This document shows, piece by piece, positions 1-6,184 of a stretch of 7,899 bases of DNA. Below the pieces are notes generated by a model. It searched no databases and was not told the DNA's origin. It worked only from the letters and a program-made list of their open reading frames with translations. How positions within the stretch are numbered: the stretch's first letter is position 1; every line of letters begins with the position of its first letter. Both the position numbers and the translations under genes were made by a program. This DNA is from Acidobacteriota bacterium (GTDB taxonomy: Bacteria; Acidobacteriota; Vicinamibacteria; Vicinamibacterales; SCN-69-37): assembly GCA_021824055.1 (NCBI GenBank), contig JAKALV010000149.1, forward strand, positions 1-7,899, read 5' to 3'.

Positions 1-640
1 ACCGGGAGATGGCGTAGAGCAGCAGGTACAGGAGGAACGTCCGGCCGGCGAACCGCTTGCCGCGCCGCTCGGTCAGGAGCAGGAACGCCAGAATGATCAA
101 CTCGGCGCCCGCGTCATAGATCTGGGTCGGATGCAGCGGGATTGCGAGCGGCGTGCCGACGTTCAGCGCCGCCGCCGGGTTGGTGAACGTGATCGCCCAT
201 GGCACGCTGGTCGGACGGCCGAAGCAGCATCCGGCCATGAGACAGCCCATGCGCCCGATGACGTGTCCGAGCGCGATGCCGGGCGCCATCAGATCGCCCA
301 TCGTCCAGATACTGAACTGGTATTTCCTGACCATCCAGACGCCGACAAGCACGGCCGCGATCAGGCCGCCGTAGAACACGCCGCCGGCGCGTGCCAGCGA
401 CAGCAGCTCACGCGGATTCTGGCGGAAGTAGTTGAAGTCGACGACGACCAGCATCAACTTGGCGCCGACCAGCGCCGCGATGATCAGGTAGATGCCGAAG
501 TCCATGACCTTGGCGCCGTCGAGCCCGGCGTGTCTGGCGCGGACGACCGCCATCTGGAGGCCGGCCAGATATGCCGCGGCGAGCAGGACGCCGTACGTGT
601 AAACGGGCCAACCGCCGATTTCAAACAGAACGGGATGCAT
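1..640 (-). CDS. lgt: Prolipoprotein diacylglyceryl transferase Lgt (3' end outside window)
   Basis: Lgt is an inner-membrane enzyme. It moves a diacylglyceryl group from phosphatidylglycerol to the lipobox cysteine of prelipoproteins, the first step of lipoprotein maturation. I translated 213 codons from the ATG at 640; the frame stays open to the left edge, so the C-terminal part (E. coli Lgt is about 290 residues) is missing. The N-terminus MHPVLFEIGGWPVYTYG is typical of the family. Visible signatures are FYGG (about residues 88-91), GHVIGRMGCLMAGCCFGRP (125-143, the Lgt signature, with R130 aligning to the essential arginine of E. coli) and HPTQIYD (170-176). Several hydrophobic segments fit a polytopic membrane protein. 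The GC-C-C version of the signature is common outside Proteobacteria. The gene overlaps the end of lspA by 20 bases, in another frame, so it is probably translationally coupled. The identification is firm; only the C-terminus is unseen. Confidence 0.95.
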   Translation of the reverse strand, partial: MHPVLFEIGGWPVYTYGVLLAAAYLAGLQMAVVRARHAGLDGAKVMDFGIYLIIAALVGAKLMLVVVDFNYFRQNPRELLSLARAGGVFYGGLIAAVLVGVWMVRKYQFSIWTMGDLMAPGIALGHVIGRMGCLMAGCCFGRPTSVPWAITFTNPAAALNVGTPLAIPLHPTQIYDAGAELIILAFLLLTERRGKRFAGRTFLLYLLLYAISR

Positions 641-1193
641 GTCGGGTCCCCAGCAGAAGATCGATGAATACGAGAACGGCGCCGACCGTAATGGCCGCGT
701 CCGCCACATTAAACGCCCAGAAGTGCCAGTTGCGCCAATAGACGTCGACGAAGTCTATGACGTAGCCGAGACGCAGCCGGTCGATCAGATTGCCGAACGC
801 GCCGCCGAGAATCAGCGTCAGGCCCAGCCGCGCCCATCGCTCATGGGCCTGCAGCTGGCGCGCATAGAGCGCGATGCCGGCCAGCGCGATGAACGCGAGC
901 GAACTCGTGATGAGCCCCTTGAAGGGCAGCGACGAGTCGTTCAGCAGTCCGAACGCGACGCCGGTGTTGCGCACGTACGTGAGGTCCAGCAGATGCGGGA
1001 TGACGTTGACGCTGTCGTAGACGGGCAGCACCCGGACGACCGCCAGCTTCACCAGCTGGTCGAGGACGATGACGATGGCGACGCCGGCCAGCAACGGTGA
1101 CGTCGCGGCCGGCGGGGACGGGGCTGGCGCCGCCGCGGCGGGAGACGGCGCGGTCGGAGAAGGTGGCGGCACCGGCTCAGACACTGGCCGCAC
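621..1193 (-). CDS. lspA: Lipoprotein signal peptidase (signal peptidase II) LspA
   Basis: LspA is the aspartic protease of the inner membrane that cuts the signal peptide from diacylglyceryl-modified prolipoproteins, acting just after Lgt. The 190-residue product shows the family blocks in order: DQLVK (45-49), YVRNTGVAFG (73-82), GGAFGNLIDRL (130-140) and FNVADAAITVG (161-171). D138 and D165 are the expected catalytic aspartates. Four hydrophobic segments are seen at roughly 33-52, 94-111, 122-136 and 165-181. The start chosen is GTG at 1193, which overlaps the end of ileS by 17 bases; an in-frame GTG at 1184 is an alternative. Both starts leave an unusual Pro/Ala-rich tail of about 22-30 residues before the first membrane segment, where most homologues have only a few residues. 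No good Shine-Dalgarno is evident, so translation probably depends on ribosomes finishing ileS. Function is firm, the exact start less so. Confidence 0.95.
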   Translation of the reverse strand: MRPVSEPVPPPSPTAPSPAAAAPAPSPPAATSPLLAGVAIVIVLDQLVKLAVVRVLPVYDSVNVIPHLLDLTYVRNTGVAFGLLNDSSLPFKGLITSSLAFIALAGIALYARQLQAHERWARLGLTLILGGAFGNLIDRLRLGYVIDFVDVYWRNWHFWAFNVADAAITVGAVLVFIDLLLGTRHASRSV

Positions 1194-3954
1194 CCACGGC
1201 GCCGACCGCCTCGTCGCATCTCAGGCATAACCCGGCGTGATCGCCGGAGGTGACCAAGTCGGTGACATAGCGCCAGCAGCGCGGGCACTTGTCTCCGTCG
1301 GCTCTGGCGACTTCCACCGCGACGGTGTCGGCGTCACCCTTCGCGACGGTGACGGCCGAGGTGATGAAGAACATGGGCAGATCGGCGGCCGCGGTGTCGA
1401 GCAGTTCGGCGAGCGGGCCGCCGGCCGTGACGGTGACATGGGCCATCAGATTCTGGCCGATGTCCTTGCGCTGCCGCGCGCCCTCGAGAGCCGCATTAAC
1501 CGCGTCACGCACCGAGAGCAGCGAAGCCCATCGCGCCTCGAGTTCGTCATCCACCAGCCGGCCCGCGTCGGCTGGGAAATCCGCCAGATGCACGGAACTG
1601 TCGCGCGCGCCCGGCAGGTGGCGCCAGATGTCGTCGGCCGTGATGACGAGGATCGGCGCGATCAGGCGCGTAAGACCATCGGCCATGGTGTAGACCGCGG
1701 TCTGCGCCGAGCGCCGCTCGCGCGACGTGGCGCCAAAGGTGTACAGGCGATCCTTGGAAACGTCCAGATAGAAAGCGCTGAGGTCCACCGTCATGAACGC
1801 GTTCACGCTCTGAAAGACGGTCTGGAAGTCGTAACGCTCGTACGCCGCGATGACCTTCTGCGCCAGCCGGCCGTACTTCGACAGGATGAACCGGTCCACG
1901 GCTTCGAGCCGGTCGATCGGCACGAGATCGGTGGCCGGCGCGAAATCGAAGAGGTTCGACAGCAGGTACCGGAAGGTGTTCCGGATCTTGCGGTATGCCT
2001 CGATGGTGCGATCGAGGATCTCCTTGCCGATCCGGACTTCCTCCTGATAGTTGACCATCGAGACCCACAACCGCAGCACCTCGGCGCCGCTGGTCTTGAT
2101 CACCGTTTGCGGGAGCAGCACGTTGCCGAGCGACTTCGACATCTTGCGGCCGTGATCGTCGACGACGAACCCGTGCGTGAGCACCTGCTTGTACGGCGCG
2201 CGGTCGCGCGTGCCGACGCCGATGAGCAGCGACGACTGAAACCACCCCCGATACTGATCCGTGCCCTCGAGATAGAGATCCGCCGGCCACGTGAGTTCGG
2301 GGCGGGCCGCCAGCACCGCCAGCGAACTCGATCCCGAGTCGAACCACACGTCCAGGATGTTGCGCTCCGCGTCGAACTCGCGGCCACCGCAGGCGCACGC
2401 GAAGCCGGCCGGCACGAACGCCTCGACGGGCAGGTCGTACCACGCGTCGGCGCCGCGCTCTTCGAAGATCCTCGCCGCGTGTTCCACCAGTTCGGGCGTC
2501 AGCGACGACTGGCCGCAGGCGCGGCACGCCAGCGCCGGGATCGGCACCCCCCACGCGCGCTGACGCGAGATGCACCAGTCGGGGCGCGTCGCAAACATGC
2601 CGGTCATGCGTTCGCGGCCCCACGCCGGCACCCAGTCCACCCCCGCGGCCTCCGCGGTGGCGCGCGCGCGCAGGCCGTCCATGGAAATGAACCACTGCGA
2701 CGTCGCGAGAAAGATGACCGGCTGATGGCACCGCCAGCAGTGCGGATATGAATGCTCCAACTTAGACGCGTGCCACAGACGGCCCGCATCGGCGAGCGCC
2801 TGCTGCACCGCGGGATTCGCCTCGAACACCTTCATGCCGCCGACGATCCCGACGTCGGCCAGAAAGCGTCCGTCAGCGCCGATCGGCGCGTAGATATCGA
2901 GACCGTATTTCACGCCCGTGCGGTAGTCATCGGCGCCGTGGCCCGGCGCGGTGTGGACGGCGCCCGTGCCGGTTTCGAGCGTCACGTAGTCGGCAAGCAC
3001 GCCCAGGGAATCGCGCTCGTACAGCGGGTGCCGGAACACGACGCGGTCGAGTAGCTCGCCTTTGAATGACGCGAGTTTCGCGCCGAGCTTCTTGCCGGTC
3101 TTCACGGCAACCGCCTCGGCGAGTCCTTCTGCAAGAATCACCGCGCGACCGTCGACTTCATAGGCGGCGTACTCAAACTCCGGATGAAACGCGACGGCGA
3201 GGTTGGCGGGAATCGTCCACGGCGTCGTGGTCCAGATGACGACGGAGACCTGGCGTCCGGCGAGCGCGGGCACGCGCCGGCCGAGCGCGCCATCGTCTGA
3301 CGGCGACAGGGGGAACTCCACGAAGATTGACGGCGACGTGTGGTTGTCGTACTCAACTTCCGCTTCCGCGAGCGCGGTGCGATCACGCAGGCACCAGTAG
3401 ACGGGCTTCTTGCCCTTGTAGACCAGGTCACGCTCGACAAACCGCCCGAGCGCGCGCAGGATCGCGGCCTGATAACTGAAGGCCATCGTGAGATACGGAT
3501 CCGCCCAGTCTCCGGTGATCCCGAGGCGCTTGAAGCCCTCGCGCTGCAGGCCGACAAACCGCTCCGCGTACCGCCGGCACGCGCGCCGGAAATCGCCCTT
3601 CGACGCGTCCTTGGCCGCCGCGCCGAGTTCCTTTTCAACGTTCAACTCGATCGGCAGGCCGTGGCAGTCCCAGCCCGGCACGTACGGCGCGTCGAAGCCG
3701 GCCATCGTGCGCGACTTCACGACGATGTCCTTGAGGATCTTGTTGAGCGCCGTGCCGGTGTGGATCTCGCCGTTGGCGTACGGCGGGCCGTCGTGCAGCA
3801 CGAACCGCGGCGCGCCCTTCCGGCGCTCGCGAATCTGCCCGTACAGGTCCTCGGCCTCCCAGCGGGCGAGCGTCTGCGGCTCGGCCATGGGGAGATTGGC
3901 CTTCATCGGGAACTCGGTGCGGGGCAGATTGAGCGTGTCTTTCCAGTCCGTCAT
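1177..3954 (-). CDS. ileS: Isoleucyl-tRNA synthetase IleS
   Basis: This is a class Ia aminoacyl-tRNA synthetase that charges tRNA-Ile with isoleucine and edits misactivated valine in the cytoplasm. The 925-residue length matches bacterial IleS (E. coli 938). The N-terminus TLNLPRTEFPMKANL is diagnostic of the family. The HIGH region reads PYANGEIHTGTALNKILKD; the core at 65-68 is H-T-G-T, so the second histidine is replaced by threonine. PYVPGWDCHGLPIE follows at 90-103. The CP1 editing domain shows TTPWTIPANLAVAFHPE and a GTGAVHTAPGHG segment. KMSKS is intact at 604-608. Paired cysteines around residues 460-515 (CRACG and CACGG) suggest an extra zinc site in the insert. A C-terminal zinc finger uses C890, C893, C910 and C913, as in the common bacterial IleS1 type. 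The ATG at 3954 lies downstream of an AT-rich divergent promoter region with a short leader and no strong Shine-Dalgarno. It is the first gene of the ileS-lspA-lgt cluster. Confidence 0.98.
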   Translation of the reverse strand: MTDWKDTLNLPRTEFPMKANLPMAEPQTLARWEAEDLYGQIRERRKGAPRFVLHDGPPYANGEIHTGTALNKILKDIVVKSRTMAGFDAPYVPGWDCHGLPIELNVEKELGAAAKDASKGDFRRACRRYAERFVGLQREGFKRLGITGDWADPYLTMAFSYQAAILRALGRFVERDLVYKGKKPVYWCLRDRTALAEAEVEYDNHTSPSIFVEFPLSPSDDGALGRRVPALAGRQVSVVIWTTTPWTIPANLAVAFHPEFEYAAYEVDGRAVILAEGLAEAVAVKTGKKLGAKLASFKGELLDRVVFRHPLYERDSLGVLADYVTLETGTGAVHTAPGHGADDYRTGVKYGLDIYAPIGADGRFLADVGIVGGMKVFEANPAVQQALADAGRLWHASKLEHSYPHCWRCHQPVIFLATSQWFISMDGLRARATAEAAGVDWVPAWGRERMTGMFATRPDWCISRQRAWGVPIPALACRACGQSSLTPELVEHAARIFEERGADAWYDLPVEAFVPAGFACACGGREFDAERNILDVWFDSGSSSLAVLAARPELTWPADLYLEGTDQYRGWFQSSLLIGVGTRDRAPYKQVLTHGFVVDDHGRKMSKSLGNVLLPQTVIKTSGAEVLRLWVSMVNYQEEVRIGKEILDRTIEAYRKIRNTFRYLLSNLFDFAPATDLVPIDRLEAVDRFILSKYGRLAQKVIAAYERYDFQTVFQSVNAFMTVDLSAFYLDVSKDRLYTFGATSRERRSAQTAVYTMADGLTRLIAPILVITADDIWRHLPGARDSSVHLADFPADAGRLVDDELEARWASLLSVRDAVNAALEGARQRKDIGQNLMAHVTVTAGGPLAELLDTAAADLPMFFITSAVTVAKGDADTVAVEVARADGDKCPRCWRYVTDLVTSGDHAGLCLRCDEAVGAVGAASV

Positions 3955-3974
3955 GGTTTGGGTACTTCATCCAT

Positions 3975-3980
3975 TTTATA
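3975..3980 (-). promoter_or_regulatory. Candidate -10 element for the ileS-lspA-lgt cluster
   Basis: Read on the minus strand this is TATAAA (5 of 6 to TATAAT), ending 20 bases before the ileS ATG. A start site about 7 bases downstream would give a leader of only about 14 bases. No -35 box close to TTGACA is seen 16-18 bases upstream. The location is the only AT-rich patch in the divergent gap, which supports a promoter here, but the exact element is inferred. Confidence 0.4.
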
Positions 3981-3982
3981 AT
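3977..3982 (+). promoter_or_regulatory. Perfect TATAAT -10 box for the HAD hydrolase, leaderless arrangement
   Basis: A consensus TATAAT lies in an otherwise GC-rich sequence. Seven bases (CGTCCCG) separate it from the GTG start at 3990, so a normal start site about 7 bases past the hexamer falls on or next to the first base of the start codon. No Shine-Dalgarno could fit in such a transcript. The -35 region (about 3954-3959, TGGTTT) is poor. The box overlaps the minus-strand TATAAA, so the two divergent promoters share the same AT patch. Confidence 0.55.
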
Positions 3983-3989
3983 CGTCCCG

Positions 3990-4673
3990 GTGCCCCGCAC
4001 GTCCGCTGTCTTCTTTGATGTCGATTTCACGCTGATTCATCCCGGGCCCCGATTCCAGGCAGAAGGCTACCGGGAGACGTGCGAGCGGCACGGCGTCACG
4101 GTGGATCCCGCCCAATTCGACCGCGCGGTGGCCGGCGCGACCGTGATTCTCGACGCGGCCGAGCACGAATTCGACCCGCAGGTCTTCATCGACTACACCG
4201 CCCGGATCATCGAATTGATGGGCGGCGATCCCGGCAAGGCGGTGGCGCCGGCGAAGGAGATCTACGACGAGTGGGCGTCCAACGACCATTTTGCGCTCTA
4301 TGACGATGTGGACGAGACGCTGCGGGTGCTCAAGCGCCTGGGCCTGCAGCTCGGGCTGATTTCGAACGGACACCGCAGCCTTGCCTCGTTCCAGTCGCAC
4401 TTTGCCCTCGATGGATTGATCTCCGTGTCGGTCTCATCGCTCGATCATGGGTACATGAAGCCGCACGCGAGCATTTTCCAGGCGGCCCTGGCGTTGATGC
4501 GCGTGCCGGCCGCCGAGGCGGTGATGGTGGGCGACAGCTATCCGCACGATGTCGTCGGCGCGGAGCATGTCGGGATGCGTGGCGTGCTGCTGGCGCGACC
4601 GGGCCGAAGCGTGCCGCCGAGGGTGACCTCGCCGGTGATCCATTCGCTCCGCGAACTGCCGGATCTCATCTGA
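3990..4673 (+). CDS. HAD-superfamily hydrolase, subfamily IA-like phosphatase
   Basis: This is a 227-residue haloacid dehalogenase-type hydrolase, probably a cytosolic phosphatase for a small phosphorylated metabolite; the substrate cannot be read from sequence. Motif I is FFDVDFTL, with D10 as nucleophile and D12 as acid/base; the position usually held by Gly after the second Asp is Phe. Motif II is LISNGH (S125). Motif III is K157 in GYMKPHASIF. Motif IV is MVGDSYPHDVVGA (D182 and D187, Mg2+ ligands). The helical cap lies between motifs I and II, roughly residues 18-105, as expected for subfamily IA (C1 cap). The C-terminal PVIHSLRELPDLI is the usual family ending. The start is GTG, directly after a TATAAT box, consistent with a leaderless mRNA. 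It is divergent from ileS and convergent with the HIT gene, so it is probably monocistronic. Family assignment is firm; no gene symbol is justified. Confidence 0.9.
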   Translation: MPRTSAVFFDVDFTLIHPGPRFQAEGYRETCERHGVTVDPAQFDRAVAGATVILDAAEHEFDPQVFIDYTARIIELMGGDPGKAVAPAKEIYDEWASNDHFALYDDVDETLRVLKRLGLQLGLISNGHRSLASFQSHFALDGLISVSVSSLDHGYMKPHASIFQAALALMRVPAAEAVMVGDSYPHDVVGAEHVGMRGVLLARPGRSVPPRVTSPVIHSLRELPDLI

Positions 4674-4759
4674 CGCGCCGCGGGGACGACAATTTCTCTA
4701 TGCCTGTTTCGCTTACGCCGCGGGAACGCGCCGCATGGAAAGCCCGGGCGCGTCGTCCA

Positions 4760-4905
4760 CAGTTCAAGGTCCACGGTCCAACGTCACTCGTCGTCCTCGG
4801 TCCTGTGGTCCCGAGGTCCTCGGTTCACGTGCACATCGGACGAAGGACCAGTAGGACCTCCGGACAACAAGTGACCTTGGGCATGGAACCCTGAACCTTG
4901 GACTG
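4760..4905. repeat. Imperfect long inverted repeat made of degenerate GGTCC units, between convergent genes
   Basis: The left half carries GGTCC five times (4768, 4775, 4799, 4807, 4815), mostly in 7-8 base units of the form NNGGTCC. The right half carries the complement GGACC (4845, 4854) and degenerate forms such as GGAACC and CCTTGGAC. The two halves pair: 4760-4780 with 4884-4905, 4783-4796 with 4862-4875 (12 of 14 positions), and 4799-4811 with 4845-4858. The ~33-base central part includes CACGTGCAC. RNA from either strand could form a long imperfect hairpin, so it may end transcription from both the hydrolase and the HIT gene, although no T-run follows. It could also be a decayed dispersed repeat. 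The rest of the 4674-4931 gap holds no gene I can support. Confidence 0.6.
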
Positions 4906-4931
4906 GCGGCTACGGCAATGCGAAATGCGCT

Positions 4932-5273
4932 CTAACCCGGCGGCCAGGCCATCGGACGTCCGCCGAGCACATGCAGGTGAACGTGGAACACCGACTGGCC
5001 ACCGTCCCGGTTGCAGTTGAACACCATCCGGAATCCCGAGGCATCGTAGCCGTGCGCTTTCGCAATCGCGGCCCCGCGTCGTGTCATGGCGCCCACGAGT
5101 CCATCGTGATCCGGCGCCAGCTCGTTGGCCGTAGGGATGTGCGCGCGCGGCATGATCAGCACGTGCAGCGGTGCCTGCGGCGTGATGTCCCGGATCGCGA
5201 TCATCTGATCGTCCTCAAAGACCCGGGTCGCGGGGATCTCGCCCGCGATGATGCGGCAGAAGAGGCATGACAT
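4932..5273 (-). CDS. HIT-family (histidine triad, Hint-like) nucleotide-binding hydrolase
   Basis: This 113-residue protein is the usual size for a bacterial Hint-type purine nucleoside phosphoramidase/hydrolase. These are small cytosolic dimers acting on AMP-linked substrates; the physiological substrate is unknown. The N-terminus MSCLFCRIIAGEIPATRVFED is typical, with a CxxC pair that in this family often binds zinc with downstream histidines. APLHVLIMPRAHI follows, then the histidine triad FHVHLHVLGG near the C-terminus, whose middle histidine is the catalytic nucleophile in known members. The protein ends a few residues later (RPMAWPPG), as in Hint proteins. A longer in-frame opening upstream would run 66 residues into prmC with Arg/Pro-rich non-homologous sequence, so I chose the ATG at 5273. 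It is the last gene of the moaE-moaD-prfA-prmC cluster, 41 bases after prmC, and lacks a Shine-Dalgarno. TATCAT lies just upstream. Confidence 0.93.
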   Translation of the reverse strand: MSCLFCRIIAGEIPATRVFEDDQMIAIRDITPQAPLHVLIMPRAHIPTANELAPDHDGLVGAMTRRGAAIAKAHGYDASGFRMVFNCNRDGGQSVFHVHLHVLGGRPMAWPPG

Positions 5274-5279
5274 GGGGCG

Positions 5280-5285
5280 ATGATA
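5280..5285 (-). promoter_or_regulatory. Candidate -10 hexamer for an internal, leaderless HIT transcript
   Basis: On the minus strand this reads TATCAT (5 of 6 to TATAAT), followed by six bases (CGCCCC) and then the ATG of the HIT gene. The expected start site is the A of that ATG. No purine-rich ribosome-binding site exists in the 41-base gap, which fits a leaderless message. The -35 region (CGAACC at 5303-5308) does not resemble TTGACA, so the call is tentative. Confidence 0.3.
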
Positions 5286-5314
5286 CTGCGGGAGGTTCGG
5301 AGGGTTCGGCGAGC

Positions 5315-6184
5315 TTAACGGCGGTTGACGATGGCGACGCGCGGAATGCCCTGGAGATCCGCGAGGATCTCCAGCACGCGGAGGTCGGGCTGGCAGGCGA
5401 CCAACTCCTTGAGGTGCGCGGCCTGGCCGAAGCCGAACTCGAAGATCGCGACGCCGCCGGCGCGGAGGCATCCGGGCGTCAGCGCGATCAGGGATCGCAC
5501 GCAGTCGAGGCCGTCCCCGCCGCCGAAGAGCGCTTCGGAGGGTTCATGCCCCTCCACCTCCGGGGCCATCGCGGCCCGGTCCCTGTCTGACACGTACGGC
5601 GGGTTCGACAGGACCAGATCGACCGGGCCTGTGATTCCGGCGAAGAAGGCGCCGCGCCGAAATTCGATCCGGTCGGCCACGCCGTGGCGCGCGGCGTTCG
5701 CCGCGGCCACCTCGAGCGCGGCCGCCGAGATGTCCGTGGCGGCCACGGCCGCGCGGTGCAACTCCGCCGCGATCGTGACCGCGATGCATCCGGATCCGGT
5801 GCCGACATCCACGATGCGCGGCTCGCGGAACCTGGCCGCGTAGGTGAGGGCCGCTTCGATCAGCAATTCCGTTTCGGGTCGTGGAATCAGAACCGCGGGA
5901 GAGACAGTGAACGGCCGCCCGTAGAACTCGCGCTCGCCGGTGATGTAGGCCACCGGTTCCCGCGCCGCCCGGCGCGCCACCAGGGGCGCGAACGCCGGCT
6001 CGAAACGGCCGGGCGCGTCGTCGCGTTGATGTCCCAGCCAGTAGGCGAGATCCCATCCGAGCGCGTGGCGGGCCAACACCGCCGCGTCCTGCCGGGCGTT
6101 GACGGCGTCCAGTCCCGCGGACTCCAGCGCGGCCGCCGCGCGCGCGACGTGCTCTGTCAGCGAGACGCCGCCCGGCACCTTCAC
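5315..6184 (-). CDS. prmC: Peptide chain release factor N5-glutamine methyltransferase PrmC (HemK)
   Basis: PrmC uses S-adenosylmethionine to methylate the glutamine of the GGQ motif in release factors RF1 and RF2, which improves peptide release. The 289-residue product is close to the E. coli protein (277). The helical N-terminal domain, which contacts the release factor, spans about 1-85 and is followed by REPVAYITGEREFYG and VLIPRPETE (98-105). The SAM-binding loop is VDVGTGSGCIA (125-135), with the acidic end of strand 2 at D151. The catalytic NPPY is at 194-197. A late FEFGFGQ (249-254 region) replaces the usual EIGxxQ. The start is GTG at 6184, whose bases overlap the prfA stop codon in a 4-base GTGA overlap, a classic coupling arrangement. 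Its substrate RF1 is encoded immediately upstream, as in many bacteria, so function and context agree. Confidence 0.97.
   Translation of the reverse strand: MKVPGGVSLTEHVARAAAALESAGLDAVNARQDAAVLARHALGWDLAYWLGHQRDDAPGRFEPAFAPLVARRAAREPVAYITGEREFYGRPFTVSPAVLIPRPETELLIEAALTYAARFREPRIVDVGTGSGCIAVTIAAELHRAAVAATDISAAALEVAAANAARHGVADRIEFRRGAFFAGITGPVDLVLSNPPYVSDRDRAAMAPEVEGHEPSEALFGGGDGLDCVRSLIALTPGCLRAGGVAIFEFGFGQAAHLKELVACQPDLRVLEILADLQGIPRVAIVNRR

Noticed and set aside
1547..2731. 394-codon minus-strand frame inside ileS
   Set aside because: It is a shifted reading of ileS with extreme Arg/Gly/Ala content; the ileS frame carries all synthetase motifs across the same bases.
1237..2751. 504-codon open frame on the plus strand opposite ileS
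   Set aside because: It lies wholly antisense to a clearly conserved ileS, its translation is Arg/Asp/His-rich without any motif, and long antisense frames are expected opposite GC-rich genes with G/C-ending codons.
4674..4699. Rho-independent terminator right after the hydrolase
   Set aside because: Only the short palindrome CCGCGG and no T-run are present, so no classic terminator can be supported here.
4700..4894. 64-codon plus-strand frame in the convergent gap as a real gene
   Set aside because: Most of it runs through the GGTCC inverted repeat and has no protein-like pattern there; only the first ~18 codons look possibly ancestral, so it is reported as a doubtful remnant and not as a gene.
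5274..5471. N-terminal extension of the HIT protein to 179 residues
   Set aside because: The added 66 residues are out-of-frame prmC sequence rich in Arg and Pro; the ATG at 5273 gives the normal Hint N-terminus.
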